NCBI GenBank assembly: GCA_017882905.1
Contig: JADGOO010000099.1
Location: forward strand, 1-34,607
Direction of reading: 5' to 3'
Origin: Acidimicrobiia bacterium
Lineage (GTDB): Bacteria; Actinomycetota; Acidimicrobiia; IMCC26256; PALSA-610
Length of the DNA: 34,607 nt
This document shows positions 1 to 7,843 of the stretch, in pieces. The notes below the pieces were generated by a model that worked only from the letters and a program-made list of their open reading frames with translations, was not told the DNA's origin and searched no databases. Position 1 is the stretch's first letter; the number at the start of each line of letters is the position of its first letter. The position numbers and the translations under genes are program-made.

Positions 1-1
1 A

Positions 2-217
2 CCGGCGCCTGAGCGCAGCGAGATTCATCGGGCACCTGAGCGCAGCGAGATTCATCGGGCACCTGAGCGCAGCGAGATTCATCGGGCACCTGAGCGCAGC
101 GAGATTCATCGGGCACCTGAGCGCAGCGAGATTCACCGGGCACCTGAGCGCAGCGAGATTCACCGGGCACCTGAGCGCAGCGAGCGCACCGGAGGAACGC
201 GGCGGGCGCGGCGGTAG
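2..217 (+). CDS. Possible C-terminal repeat tail of an upstream gene (partial)
   Basis: The frame beginning at position 2 is open from the left edge to a TAG at 215-217. Across the tandem repeat it reads as the nonapeptide APERSEIHR repeated about six times, then a short basic tail ending GGTRRARRR. No start codon is visible, so this would be the 3' end of a gene outside the window. In many actinobacteria the gene before hemQ is a heme-pathway gene such as hemG/cgoX or hemE, but nothing here identifies the upstream gene. A second forward frame across the array is also free of stops within the repeat, so openness alone is weak evidence. The repeat may simply be intergenic. Confidence 0.3.
   Translation, partial: PAPERSEIHRAPERSEIHRAPERSEIHRAPERSEIHRAPERSEIHRAPERSEIHRAPERSERTGGTRRARR
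5..184 (+). repeat. 27-bp tandem repeat, six full copies plus a partial seventh
   Basis: The core CCTGAGCGCAGCGAG recurs with a strict 27-bp period, starting at 8, 35, 62, 89, 116, 143 and 170. Copies 1-4 continue with ATTCATCGG. Copies 5 and 6 share a T-to-C change (ATTCACCGG). Copy 7 diverges after the core and runs into the hemQ promoter. Copy 1 has GCG where the others have GCA. The array begins at or beyond the left edge of the window, so its true length is unknown. The absence of unique spacers rules out a CRISPR array. Because 27 is a multiple of three, each reading frame repeats as nine codons. Confidence 0.97.
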
Positions 218-220
218 CCT
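215..220 (+). promoter_or_regulatory. -10 box for leaderless hemQ transcript
   Basis: TAGCCT lies six bases before the GTG at 227, and no Shine-Dalgarno sequence sits in the usual place. This is the spacing expected if transcription starts at the first base of the start codon. The TAG is also the stop codon of the frame running through the tandem repeat. Confidence 0.55.
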
Positions 221-226
221 CGACCC

Positions 227-1012
227 GTGCCCGTGACACCGTCAGTCGGCTGGGGTGTGCTGCATCTCTACTATCGCCTCGATCGGGCGCGCGCCGACGC
301 GAATCCCGCTTCCGCGAAGCGTCTCGTGGCGGCGGTGGAGGCGTTGCGGGCCGACGGGCATCAAGCGCTCACGTTCAGCGTGCTGGGTCACAAGGCCGAT
401 CTCGGCGTGATGGTGCTCGGGCCTGATCTCGGCCGGCTGCAACGCTTCCAAGCCGAGGTGCTCGACGGTCCGTTCGAGCCGGTGTGGTCGTACGTGTCGC
501 TCACCGAAGCGTCGCCCTACACCTCGACCGACGACGACGAACGCGCCCGCCTCGCCACCGAAGAGGGCATCGACGATGCCGCCGAGATCGAGCGGCGACT
601 CGCGGTCTGGCGTGACCGGATGGTGCACTATCGCGAGCAACGACTGCACCCGCAGCTGCCCGCCAAGCAGCTGCTCTGCTTCTATCCGATGACGAAGCGC
701 CGCAACGCCGACGCGAACTGGTACGCGCTCGATTTCGAGCAGCGCAAGCGGCTCATGGCGGGCCATGCGCGCGTCGGGCGCACGTACGCCGGGCGTGTGG
801 TGCAGCTCATCACGGGATCGACCGGCATCGACGATTGGGAGTGGGGCGTGACGTTGCTCGCCGACGATCCGTTGGTGCTCAAGGAGATCGTCCACGAGAT
901 GCGCTTCGACGAGGTCTCGGCCCGCTACAGCGAGTTCGGTCCGTTCTATGTGGGTCTCGTCGGCGAGGCCGATGAGGTGCTCGCGTCGCTCACGTCGGGA
1001 GGTGACCAATGA
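227..1012 (+). CDS. hemQ: Coproheme decarboxylase HemQ/ChdC (chlorite dismutase family)
   Basis: This 261-residue protein matches the chlorite dismutase-like fold of HemQ/ChdC, which removes two propionates from coproheme III with peroxide to give heme b in the coproporphyrin-dependent pathway of monoderm bacteria. The C-terminal half carries the family blocks: FYPMTKRR (152-159, with Tyr153 aligning with the reactive tyrosine of the family), RLMAGHARVGRTYAG with His180 as the likely proximal heme ligand, DDWEWGVTL (202-210) and HEMRFDEVSARYSEFG (223-238). The GTG at 227 is favoured because TAGCCT lies six bases upstream; GTG 233 is the alternative. Its stop overlaps the next start (ATGA at 1009-1012), so the NIL-domain gene is translationally coupled. 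A heme-independent dismutase is unlikely given the ChdC-type motifs. Confidence 0.93.
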   Translation: MPVTPSVGWGVLHLYYRLDRARADANPASAKRLVAAVEALRADGHQALTFSVLGHKADLGVMVLGPDLGRLQRFQAEVLDGPFEPVWSYVSLTEASPYTSTDDDERARLATEEGIDDAAEIERRLAVWRDRMVHYREQRLHPQLPAKQLLCFYPMTKRRNADANWYALDFEQRKRLMAGHARVGRTYAGRVVQLITGSTGIDDWEWGVTLLADDPLVLKEIVHEMRFDEVSARYSEFGPFYVGLVGEADEVLASLTSGGDQ

Positions 1013-1254
1013 GCTCGCCCCAGCGGTTGTTCGTGTCGTTCCCCGAGCAGCTCGTGCCGCGCCCGATGGTCTACGAGCTCGTGAAGCGCTTCGATGTGAT
1101 CCCGAACATTCGGCGCGCCGATGTGGAAGACCACTCCGGCTGGATGATCCTCGAGCTCGGCGGTCAGCCCGCGTCGTGCGAAGCGGCGATCAACTGGTTG
1201 CGCGAGCAGGGTTGCGTCGTCGACGACATGCAGGGTGACATCATCGCCGGCTGA
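1009..1254 (+). CDS. NIL-domain protein
   Basis: An 81-residue protein made almost entirely of a NIL domain, the small ferredoxin-like fold found at the C-terminus of MetN methionine transporter ATPases and in some ferredoxins. Visible features are an N-terminal strand RLFVSFPEQLV, a helix around residues 18-27, the central GWMILELGG strand pair (44-52) and a C-terminal helix AAINWLREQGC followed by VVDDM. Free-standing NIL genes occur in several actinobacteria, but the ligand and role are not settled. Its start overlaps the hemQ stop by four bases, so it is co-translated with hemQ, and a role linked to heme, iron or sulfur metabolism is inferred from that alone. Confidence 0.8.
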   Translation: MSSPQRLFVSFPEQLVPRPMVYELVKRFDVIPNIRRADVEDHSGWMILELGGQPASCEAAINWLREQGCVVDDMQGDIIAG

Positions 1255-1262
1255 TTCGCCGC

Positions 1263-1766
1263 TCAGCCATGGTCGACGATGGTGCCGGTGATCGGGCCGC
1301 CGTCGACGAGGTTCGAGTGCCACGTGCCGACCAGATGCAGCAGCTCGCCCGGGTGCGCGACCACGCCCGACGCGGTGGCGATCACGTGCAGGTTGAACGC
1401 GAGCTGTGCCGTCGTCCCGTTCGGGATGATCTGGCCGTCGGCCGAACCGGTGGCCGCACCACTCGGTGTCGTGAGTGCGAAGGTGCCCACACCGGCGAAG
1501 CCGTTCGATGATGCAAAGACGCACATGTCGACGTTGAGCGTGGCGTTGGCGCCGCGTGCGCTCGTGACCCGCGCGACGTACCGCTGGTGCACGAAGCTGC
1601 ACGGACCGCCGACCTTGAAGGGTGCCGTACCGGCCACGGTGCCGGTGACGAGCGCCCGCCCAGCCGCGTCGGCCGACGCCGCCGGGAACGCGATCGACAA
1701 CACGACGAGCAGTGCGAACACCGATCCGACGCTCCGCCCGACGCGCCCGAATGATCGTCGCGACAT
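1263..1766 (-). CDS. Secreted protein of unknown function
   Basis: A 167-residue protein with a clear N-terminal signal peptide: an arginine-rich start (MSRRSFGRVGRSVG), a hydrophobic core around residues 15-28, and a likely cleavage after ASADAA near residue 35. The mature part is about 130 residues, rich in Gly, Thr, Ala and Val, with regularly alternating polar and hydrophobic residues that suggest a beta-sheet domain, and two cysteines (in GGPCSF and VDMCVF) that could form a disulfide outside the cell. The start was chosen because AAGGGGGGAAG lies just upstream and the signal peptide begins there; longer in-frame extensions look non-coding. I do not recognise the family. It is divergent from the PhyH gene and ends eight bases from the NIL gene, convergently. 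Confidence 0.78.
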   Translation of the reverse strand: MSRRSFGRVGRSVGSVFALLVVLSIAFPAASADAAGRALVTGTVAGTAPFKVGGPCSFVHQRYVARVTSARGANATLNVDMCVFASSNGFAGVGTFALTTPSGAATGSADGQIIPNGTTAQLAFNLHVIATASGVVAHPGELLHLVGTWHSNLVDGGPITGTIVDHG

Positions 1767-1874
1767 CACACTTCCCCCCTTGGTGGCCCGCCACCCATGA
1801 TGACCATCCCGGTCCGCACGCCGCAAGGGTGGCGATCGTGGCGGTGTCGAGCGGGCGACAGGGGAGGTGGGACA

Positions 1875-2696
1875 ATGGCGTCTGTGACGGGTGTGCTCGA
1901 TGATGACGCCCTCGTCCAGTTCGTGCGCGATGGCTACGTGCTGTTGCCGCATGCGTTCGACGCCGAGGTCGCCGCACGCGGCCGGGCCGCTGTCTGGCGC
2001 GAGATCGGCCTCTCGCCGGATCGTCCGGAACAGTGGACGGAGCGGTTCGTCCATCTCAAGCGCACGCTGCGCGGTGGACCGTTCGACGCGGTGATGACAC
2101 CGCGCGTCGCGAGCGCGTTCGATCAGCTGCTCGGCGCCGGCGCCGGCGCCTGGCGGTTCGGCGAGGCGTACGGCTGGTGGCCGGTACTGTTCCCGGGCCA
2201 CCTCGCCGACCGTGGCCCGACGGATCTGGGGTGGCATGTGGATGGCGGCAGCACGGAGCGCCACCTCGACTCACCCGAGCAGGGGCTCGTCACGCTCTTC
2301 TTGTTCTCCGACATCGAACCCGGCGGTGGCGGCACGGCGCTGCGCGTGGGATCGCACCGCGCCGTGGCCCGCCTGCTCGCCGCCCACGAGCCGCGTGGCC
2401 TGTCGGTCGAAGATCTGCGTGCGCAGCTGCCGCGCGCGGGATCGGAGCCCATCGTCGAGGTCGTGGGCCAGGCGGGCGACCTCGCTCTGGTCCATCCGTT
2501 CCTGATCCACGCCGTCAACGCCAACCGTAGTGATCGCGTCCGCTTTGCGTGCAATCCCGTGGTGTCGCTGCGCGCGCCGATGCAGCTGCGCGCGCCGGGC
2601 TCACCGGTCGAGACCGCCATTCACGACGCTCTCGACCCGTCGCGGCCGCCGCTACCTGTCAAGCGGTCGAAGTGGTCTGCCAGATGGGGAAGATGA
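1875..2696 (+). CDS. Phytanoyl-CoA dioxygenase (PhyH) family protein
   Basis: A 273-residue member of the PhyH branch of non-heme Fe(II)/2-oxoglutarate oxygenases, which hydroxylate or halogenate small molecules. The iron-binding facial triad is visible as WHVDGG (His121, Asp123) and a distal histidine in LIHAVNANRSDRVR (His212), followed by Arg221, the residue expected to bind the 2-oxoglutarate carboxylate. The N-terminus has the typical FVRDGYVLLPHAF opening of the family. ATG 1875 is chosen because GGGGAGGTGG lies 5-13 bases upstream; an in-frame ATG at 1797 would add 26 unconvincing residues overlapping the divergent gene's leader. The substrate cannot be told from sequence. The last 38 bases overlap the convergent small gene. 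Confidence 0.87.
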   Translation: MASVTGVLDDDALVQFVRDGYVLLPHAFDAEVAARGRAAVWREIGLSPDRPEQWTERFVHLKRTLRGGPFDAVMTPRVASAFDQLLGAGAGAWRFGEAYGWWPVLFPGHLADRGPTDLGWHVDGGSTERHLDSPEQGLVTLFLFSDIEPGGGGTALRVGSHRAVARLLAAHEPRGLSVEDLRAQLPRAGSEPIVEVVGQAGDLALVHPFLIHAVNANRSDRVRFACNPVVSLRAPMQLRAPGSPVETAIHDALDPSRPPLPVKRSKWSARWGR

Positions 2697-2940
2697 GGTA
2701 CTCGACGCCGTCGCGCATCTCCGTACGACCGTCGGCTCGCCAGCGCGCCGCGAGCGTCGTGGCCGGACCCAGGCCGATCATCCGCTTGATGTCGGCGATT
2801 GTCACGAGCAGCGGGCCGTCGGCATCGCCGTCGCGCAGGATGGCGTCGACTTCGAGCACCGGCCGGTTGGGTTCGTGGGCATCGAGCAGGTGGCAGTGGT
2901 AGACGACCCGTTCGAAGACCGAGGTCGCGAGGATTCGCAT
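2659..2940 (-). CDS. Small hypothetical protein (93 aa)
   Basis: A 93-residue protein I do not recognise. It starts MRILATSVFERVVYHCHLL and has a mixed alpha/beta pattern with a C-terminal strand EYLIFPIW; no membrane segment or signal peptide is visible. The start at 2940 is preferred because the in-frame extension to 3030 is rich in Ser, Ala and Thr and looks like non-coding sequence. There is no strong Shine-Dalgarno sequence. Its 3' end overlaps the PhyH gene on the opposite strand by 38 bases, and its start lies 110 bases from the divergent cyclic-di-GMP gene. Being real rather than a chance frame is likely but not certain. Confidence 0.6.
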   Translation of the reverse strand: MRILATSVFERVVYHCHLLDAHEPNRPVLEVDAILRDGDADGPLLVTIADIKRMIGLGPATTLAARWRADGRTEMRDGVEYLIFPIWQTTSTA

Positions 2941-3050
2941 CGCTACGAGTCTCGCGGACCCGCCCGCCGCCGTGGGCGCGTGCGCGCTGAGCGTGGCGGT
3001 CGAATGCCGCGATTTGGCTGGGCTTCCCATGGCGGCCTGCCGATGGCACC

Positions 3051-6000
3051 ATGAAGGTGATGCACCCCGCCGCCCAGGGTTCGAATCAGCCGCCGGAAGG
3101 CGGCGATCGGCGCGCGGTCAACGCGGTCGGCGAGCTCGAGCGGCTGGTCGCAACCGTCGATCAGTCGGCCGATCTGGTCACGTTCTTCCGTGCCGACGGC
3201 ACGGCGTATTCGATGAACCAGGTCGCCCGCGAGTTCTTCGGGCTCTCGGCCGACGAGCCGCTTCCGCCGCTCACGCCCGAGGATCTCGTCGGCGGTGACG
3301 AGGCGACGATCGAAGCGATCGCCGAGACGCTCGACGGCCCGACCGGCCGATGGGAAGGTGAGCTCGACCTGATCGCACCCGGCCGCAGCGGCCGGTTCCG
3401 ACTCGTCGTGCACGCTCATCGCGATCCGACCGGCGAGGTCGAGTACTACTCGGCGCTCGGACGTGACGTCGGTGCGCTGCGCGAAGCCGAGGACCGCTTG
3501 GTGGAGAGCCAGGCCTGGTGGCGCTCACTCGTGCAGCACGCGAGCGACGTCATCATGGTGCTCGCAGAAGATCAGACCGTGCTGTACGTGACGCCGTCGG
3601 TCGAGCGACTGCTCGGATACCGCCCCGAAGATCTCGTCGGGTCGCGCATGCCCGGTCGGCGGCCCGATGCCGACGAGCGCTTCCGGCACCTCTATCGCGA
3701 GGTGAGTGCCAAGCCCGGCGTGCCCGTCACCTACGAGACCGAGCTCACGGCACTCGACGGAAGTGTGCGCGCGTTCGAGTGCACGCTCACGAACCTGCTC
3801 GACGATCCGGCTGTGGCGGGCTTCGTCGTGAACTCGCGTGACATCACCGATCGGCGCCGTGCCGAAGAGGCGCGGCGGCGCAGCGAAGCGCTCCTCCGCT
3901 CGATCGTGCAGCACTCGCCGCTCGCGATCTATGCGATCGATGGCGACGGTCGGATCCGGCTCTGGAACAAGGCCTGCGAGGTGGCCTTCGGTTGGTCGGC
4001 CGACGAAGTCGTCGGCGAGCGCCCGCCCTTCCTTGGCGACGAGAGCACCAACGCGCTCTACGACGAGACGCGTGCGCTGGTGTTCGCCGGAGAGACGATC
4101 ACCGGCGTGGAAGTGCGGCGCGTGCGACGAGACGGGAGCCCCGTCGACATCAGCCTCGCGATGGCGCCGTTGCACAACGCCGACGGCCGAGTCACGACCG
4201 CGGTCGCGGTCCTGGCCGACATCACCGAGCAGCGCCAAGCAAACGAAGAGCTCGAGCGCAGCCGGCGTGCGCTCGCCGAGAGCGAAGCGCGCTACCGAGG
4301 AATCGTCGAAGACCAGACCGAGCTCGTGTGCCGATACCTTCCCGACACGACGCTCACGTACGTGAACCGGGCGTTCGCCGCGTTCTACGGTGGCGCGCCC
4401 GCCGACTACGTCGGCCGCCAGCTCGTGGAGCTGTTCCCACACAACGAGCGCGCCGCCGAGGTCGCACGACTCGCGGCGTTCGGCGACGGCCACGAAGTCG
4501 AACAGACCGAAGACTGGGAGCCTCGTCACGACGGCGCGGCCCGCTGGTACCAGTGGACCGATCGCGCCTACCTCGACGCCGACGGCAACATCGTGGAGTT
4601 CCAGTCGGTGGGGCGCGACGTGCACGAACGGCGCCAAGCCGAGCGCTCGCTCGCGTGGCAGGCCGAGATCCTCGAGATGATCGCCCTCGGTACGCCGCTC
4701 GACGAGACGTTGCTCGCCGTCGGACGCATCGCAGAAGGCGAGCAGAACTGGCGGTGCGCGGTGATGCTGCGTGACGGCGACGAGCTCTCGGCGGTAGCCG
4801 CGCCCACGCTGCCGCTCGGCTTCCTCGACGCGCTCGGCCGCCTCCCGATCGCCGATGGCGGCGGCACGTGCGGCACGGCTGCGTACCGGGGCGTCGCGGT
4901 GCTCAGCCGCGACCTGCAGACCGATCCGATCTGGACCGGTCGCCACGAACGCTTGGCCCGCTTCGGCATCCAGGCCGCCTGGTCGGTGCCGCTCACCGTG
5001 CGCGGCGACATTGCGGGCACGATCTGCTTGTACGGATCAGCGCCGGGCGAACCCGACGCCGAGCAGCGACGCATCGTGGAGCTGCTCGCCCGCCTGGCCA
5101 CGGTCGCGCTCGAGCGCAAGCGCTTCGAAGACGAGCTGGCGCACCAGAGCCTCCACGACGAGCTCACCGATCTCCCGAACCGCACGCTGTTCAGCGATCG
5201 CCTCTCGCTTGCCATGGCGCGCGCGTCGCGCCTCCAGGCCGGTCTCGGTGTGCTGTTCGTCGACATCGACGGCTTCAAGGGCGTGAACGACTCCCTCGGA
5301 CACACCACCGGCGACCGTGTCCTGTGCGCGTTCGCGCAACGCGTCGAGTCGGTGTTGCGGCCCGGCGACACGCTCGCCCGGTTCAGCGGCGACGAGTTCG
5401 TGGTGCTGTGTGAAGACCTGCCCCACGACATGGCGCGCGAAGCGGCGACGCACATCGCGTCGCGCATTCTCGAGGCGCTCGCTTCGCCCTTCATCGTCGA
5501 CGACGTCGAGATATTCCTGCGTGCGTCGATCGGCATCGCGTTGCAACGCGAACCTCGTGAGCGGCCCGACAACTTGGTGCGCGACGCCGACGCGGCCACC
5601 TACCGGGCCAAGGAGCTCGGTCGTGCCCGCTGGGTCGTGTTCGACGACACGCTGCGCGAGCGCGTGGTGGCCGAGCACACCACGCTCAACGAGCTGCACC
5701 GCGCGCTCGAACGCGGCGAGCTCCGCGTGTTCTTCCAGCCGGTCGTGTCGCTCACTCGTGGCCGTTGCGTGGGAGCCGAAGCGCTCGTGCGCTGGCAGCA
5801 CCCTGAGCGCGGCCTCGTCGCGCCCGGCGAGTTCATCGCTCTCGCCGAGCAGTCCGATCTCATCGTCGAGCTCGGTGAATGGGTGCTGGCCGAGTCGGCG
5901 CGCTACACCGCGCGGTGGAACGCGCACGCCCGCGAGACGTTCACTGTCTCGGTCAACCTGTCCGGGCGCCAGCTCGCCCAAGCCGACCTTGCCGAGCGCG

Positions 6001-6476
6001 TCTCCGACATCATCGCCGACGCGGGTTGCCGCGCCGATCTGCTCTGCCTCGAGATCACCGAGAGCGTCCTGATGCGCGACGCCGACCGCGCCGTCGCCGG
6101 TGTCGACGGGTTGCGCAACCTCGGCGTGAAGGTCGCCATCGACGACTTCGGCACCGGCTACTCGTCGCTCGCGTACCTCAAGCGGTTCTCCGTCGACAGC
6201 GTGAAGGTCGACCGCTCGTTCGTCGACGGCCTCGGCAGCGACCCCGGCGACCAGGCGATCGTCTCTGCTGTCGTCAGCATGGCTCACGCCCTCGGGCTTC
6301 GGGTCGTGGCCGAGGGCGTCGAGACCGAGACCCAGCTGACCGAGCTCGTGGCCCTCGGCTGCGATCTCGCGCAGGGCTACTACTTCGCGCCACCGCAACC
6401 GGTCGCCGATCTGGGCGAGCTGTTGCAGCGCACCCGCCCGTGGAGACCTCCGGGCGCGCGCTTCCTCACCGCGTAA
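3051..6476 (+). CDS. Multi-PAS/GAF diguanylate cyclase-phosphodiesterase (GGDEF-EAL)
   Basis: An 1141-residue cytoplasmic signalling protein without membrane segments. Domains in order: four PAS-type sensors (about 30-145, 152-272, 277-398, 412-530), a GAF domain (about 535-690, with GGTCGTAAYRG), GGDEF (about 695-862) and EAL (about 870-1125). The cyclase motif is SGDEF (779-783) instead of GGDEF, a variant reported as active in some proteins, and an inhibitory-site RPGD (770-773) sits at the canonical distance. The EAL half keeps the catalytic set: Glu910 (EAL), Asn969, Glu1001, Asp1031/Asp1032 (IDDFGTGYSSL), Lys1052 and Glu1088, so c-di-GMP hydrolysis is likely. No Shine-Dalgarno sequence is obvious; ATG 3060 is an alternative start. 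It precedes the nitrogen operon by 91 bases on the same strand. Confidence 0.95.
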   Translation: MKVMHPAAQGSNQPPEGGDRRAVNAVGELERLVATVDQSADLVTFFRADGTAYSMNQVAREFFGLSADEPLPPLTPEDLVGGDEATIEAIAETLDGPTGRWEGELDLIAPGRSGRFRLVVHAHRDPTGEVEYYSALGRDVGALREAEDRLVESQAWWRSLVQHASDVIMVLAEDQTVLYVTPSVERLLGYRPEDLVGSRMPGRRPDADERFRHLYREVSAKPGVPVTYETELTALDGSVRAFECTLTNLLDDPAVAGFVVNSRDITDRRRAEEARRRSEALLRSIVQHSPLAIYAIDGDGRIRLWNKACEVAFGWSADEVVGERPPFLGDESTNALYDETRALVFAGETITGVEVRRVRRDGSPVDISLAMAPLHNADGRVTTAVAVLADITEQRQANEELERSRRALAESEARYRGIVEDQTELVCRYLPDTTLTYVNRAFAAFYGGAPADYVGRQLVELFPHNERAAEVARLAAFGDGHEVEQTEDWEPRHDGAARWYQWTDRAYLDADGNIVEFQSVGRDVHERRQAERSLAWQAEILEMIALGTPLDETLLAVGRIAEGEQNWRCAVMLRDGDELSAVAAPTLPLGFLDALGRLPIADGGGTCGTAAYRGVAVLSRDLQTDPIWTGRHERLARFGIQAAWSVPLTVRGDIAGTICLYGSAPGEPDAEQRRIVELLARLATVALERKRFEDELAHQSLHDELTDLPNRTLFSDRLSLAMARASRLQAGLGVLFVDIDGFKGVNDSLGHTTGDRVLCAFAQRVESVLRPGDTLARFSGDEFVVLCEDLPHDMAREAATHIASRILEALASPFIVDDVEIFLRASIGIALQREPRERPDNLVRDADAATYRAKELGRARWVVFDDTLRERVVAEHTTLNELHRALERGELRVFFQPVVSLTRGRCVGAEALVRWQHPERGLVAPGEFIALAEQSDLIVELGEWVLAESARYTARWNAHARETFTVSVNLSGRQLAQADLAERVSDIIADAGCRADLLCLEITESVLMRDADRAVAGVDGLRNLGVKVAIDDFGTGYSSLAYLKRFSVDSVKVDRSFVDGLGSDPGDQAIVSAVVSMAHALGLRVVAEGVETETQLTELVALGCDLAQGYYFAPPQPVADLGELLQRTRPWRPPGARFLTA

Positions 6477-6514
6477 CCCCGGCGGCCTCGACTCGCCTCG
6501 ACGTTCATATGTCC

Positions 6515-6527
6515 GTCAGAATCTGAC
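6515..6527. promoter_or_regulatory. Palindrome upstream of amt
   Basis: GTCAG-AAT-CTGAC is a perfect 5-bp inverted repeat 40 bases before the amt start, in the 91-base gap after the cyclic-di-GMP gene. It is flanked by TGTC and GACA, which makes a wider imperfect palindrome. A nitrogen regulator site is possible, but it does not match a GlnR, AmtR or NtrC consensus that I know. A TTGAC follows at 6536-6540 without a convincing -10 partner. Confidence 0.3.
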
Positions 6528-6567
6528 ACGGCAGGTTGACGCGCGGTGCTCGAGGCAAGGGGACGGG

Positions 6568-7809
6568 ATGCACATCGATTCGGGCGACACCACGTGGGTG
6601 CTGGTCGCCGCCGCACTCGTGATGTTCATGACGCCCGGGTTGGCGCTGTTCTACGGCGGGATGGTGCGGGCCAAGCACGTGCTCGGCATGCTCATGCAGA
6701 ACTTCTTCTGCCTCGGCTTGGTGAGCGTGCTCTGGGCCGCGGCGGGGTACTCGCTCGCCTTTGGTGGCGACAACGCATTCGTCGGCAACTTCGCGTTCGC
6801 CGGTCTCCACCACGCCGTGCGCGTGGCGCCGGCCGGGTTCGCGCTCACGATCCCGCCGCTGCTCTTCATGGCGTACCAGATGATGTTCGCCGTGATCACG
6901 CCGGCGCTGATCACGGGTGCGATCGCCGACCGCATGCGGTTCAACGCGTGGGTGTGGTTGCTCACCTTGTGGTCGCTGCTCGTGTACTCGCCGGTCGCGC
7001 ATTGGGTGTTCTCGCCGAGCGGGTGGGCGAACCGGCTCGGTGCCCTCGACTTCGCGGGCGGCACGGTCGTGCACATCAATGCCGGCATCGCCGCGCTTGC
7101 GTGCGTGCTCGTGCTCGGGCGCCGCCAGGGCTGGCCGAATCGCCCCATGCCGCCCCACAACCTCCCGCTCACGATGATCGGCACCGGGATCCTGTGGTTC
7201 GGCTGGTTCGGGTTCAACGCCGGGTCGGCACTGGCCGCGAACGGCCTCGCCGTGCAGGCACTCGTCAACACGCACCTGGCGGCCGCGGCAGCGATGCTCA
7301 GCTGGCTCGTTGCGGAGCGGGCCAAGCAGGGCCATGCCACCACGCTCGGCGCGGCGTCCGGCGCAGTTGCCGGCCTCGTGGCCATCACACCGTGCGCCGG
7401 CTACGTGGGCGGAATGGCACCGATCCTCATCGGTGCCATCGCGGGCATCGTGTGCTTCTTCGCCATCGATCTGAAGCACCGCTTCTCGTTCGACGATTCG
7501 CTCGACGTCGTCGGTGTGCACCTGATCGGGGGCATCACCGGATCGCTCCTGCTCGGCCTGTTTGCTGACAAGTCGGTGAACCCCGCGATCGTGCACGAGG
7601 GCCTGTTCGCCGGCGGTGGCGTGCGGCTCGTGTGGTTCCAGCTCGTGGTCGTGGTCGCGACGCTCGCGTACTCGTTCCTCATGACGATGCTGATCATCAA
7701 GGTGCTCGACAAGGTCCTGCCGGGTGGCGTGCGCGTCACCGAGGAAGACGAAGAAGCCGGTCTCGACCTCACCCAGCACTCCGAGGTCGGTTACTCGTTG
7801 CTGACGTGA
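6568..7809 (+). CDS. amt: Ammonium transporter Amt
   Basis: A 413-residue Amt/MEP/Rh protein of normal length with about eleven hydrophobic segments, conducting ammonium across the cytoplasmic membrane as a trimer. The N-terminal segment has the family block MTPGLALFYGGMVRAKHVL (21-39). The pore twin histidines are His169 (VVHINAGIAAL) and His318 (VGVHLIGGITGS), and Asp161 matches the conserved recruitment-site aspartate. The C-terminal cytoplasmic tail (about 378-413) keeps the TEEDEEAGLDLTQHSE signature that contacts PII. ATG 6568 follows AAGGGGACGGG. The PII gene starts 34 bases after the stop, the usual amtB-glnK arrangement in which PII blocks the channel when nitrogen is plentiful. Confidence 0.96.
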   Translation: MHIDSGDTTWVLVAAALVMFMTPGLALFYGGMVRAKHVLGMLMQNFFCLGLVSVLWAAAGYSLAFGGDNAFVGNFAFAGLHHAVRVAPAGFALTIPPLLFMAYQMMFAVITPALITGAIADRMRFNAWVWLLTLWSLLVYSPVAHWVFSPSGWANRLGALDFAGGTVVHINAGIAALACVLVLGRRQGWPNRPMPPHNLPLTMIGTGILWFGWFGFNAGSALAANGLAVQALVNTHLAAAAAMLSWLVAERAKQGHATTLGAASGAVAGLVAITPCAGYVGGMAPILIGAIAGIVCFFAIDLKHRFSFDDSLDVVGVHLIGGITGSLLLGLFADKSVNPAIVHEGLFAGGGVRLVWFQLVVVVATLAYSFLMTMLIIKVLDKVLPGGVRVTEEDEEAGLDLTQHSEVGYSLLT

Positions 7810-7843
7810 CGTCCCAGTTCGATTCGAGCTCGAAGGAGAGCAC

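Noticed and set aside
5-184. CRISPR array
   Set aside because: The copies are head-to-tail at 27 bp with no unique spacers, and no cas genes are nearby.
3525-6398. Long minus-strand frames of 473 and 453 residues opposite the GGDEF-EAL gene
   Set aside because: These are shadow frames of a well-supported gene. They show no motifs and biased composition.
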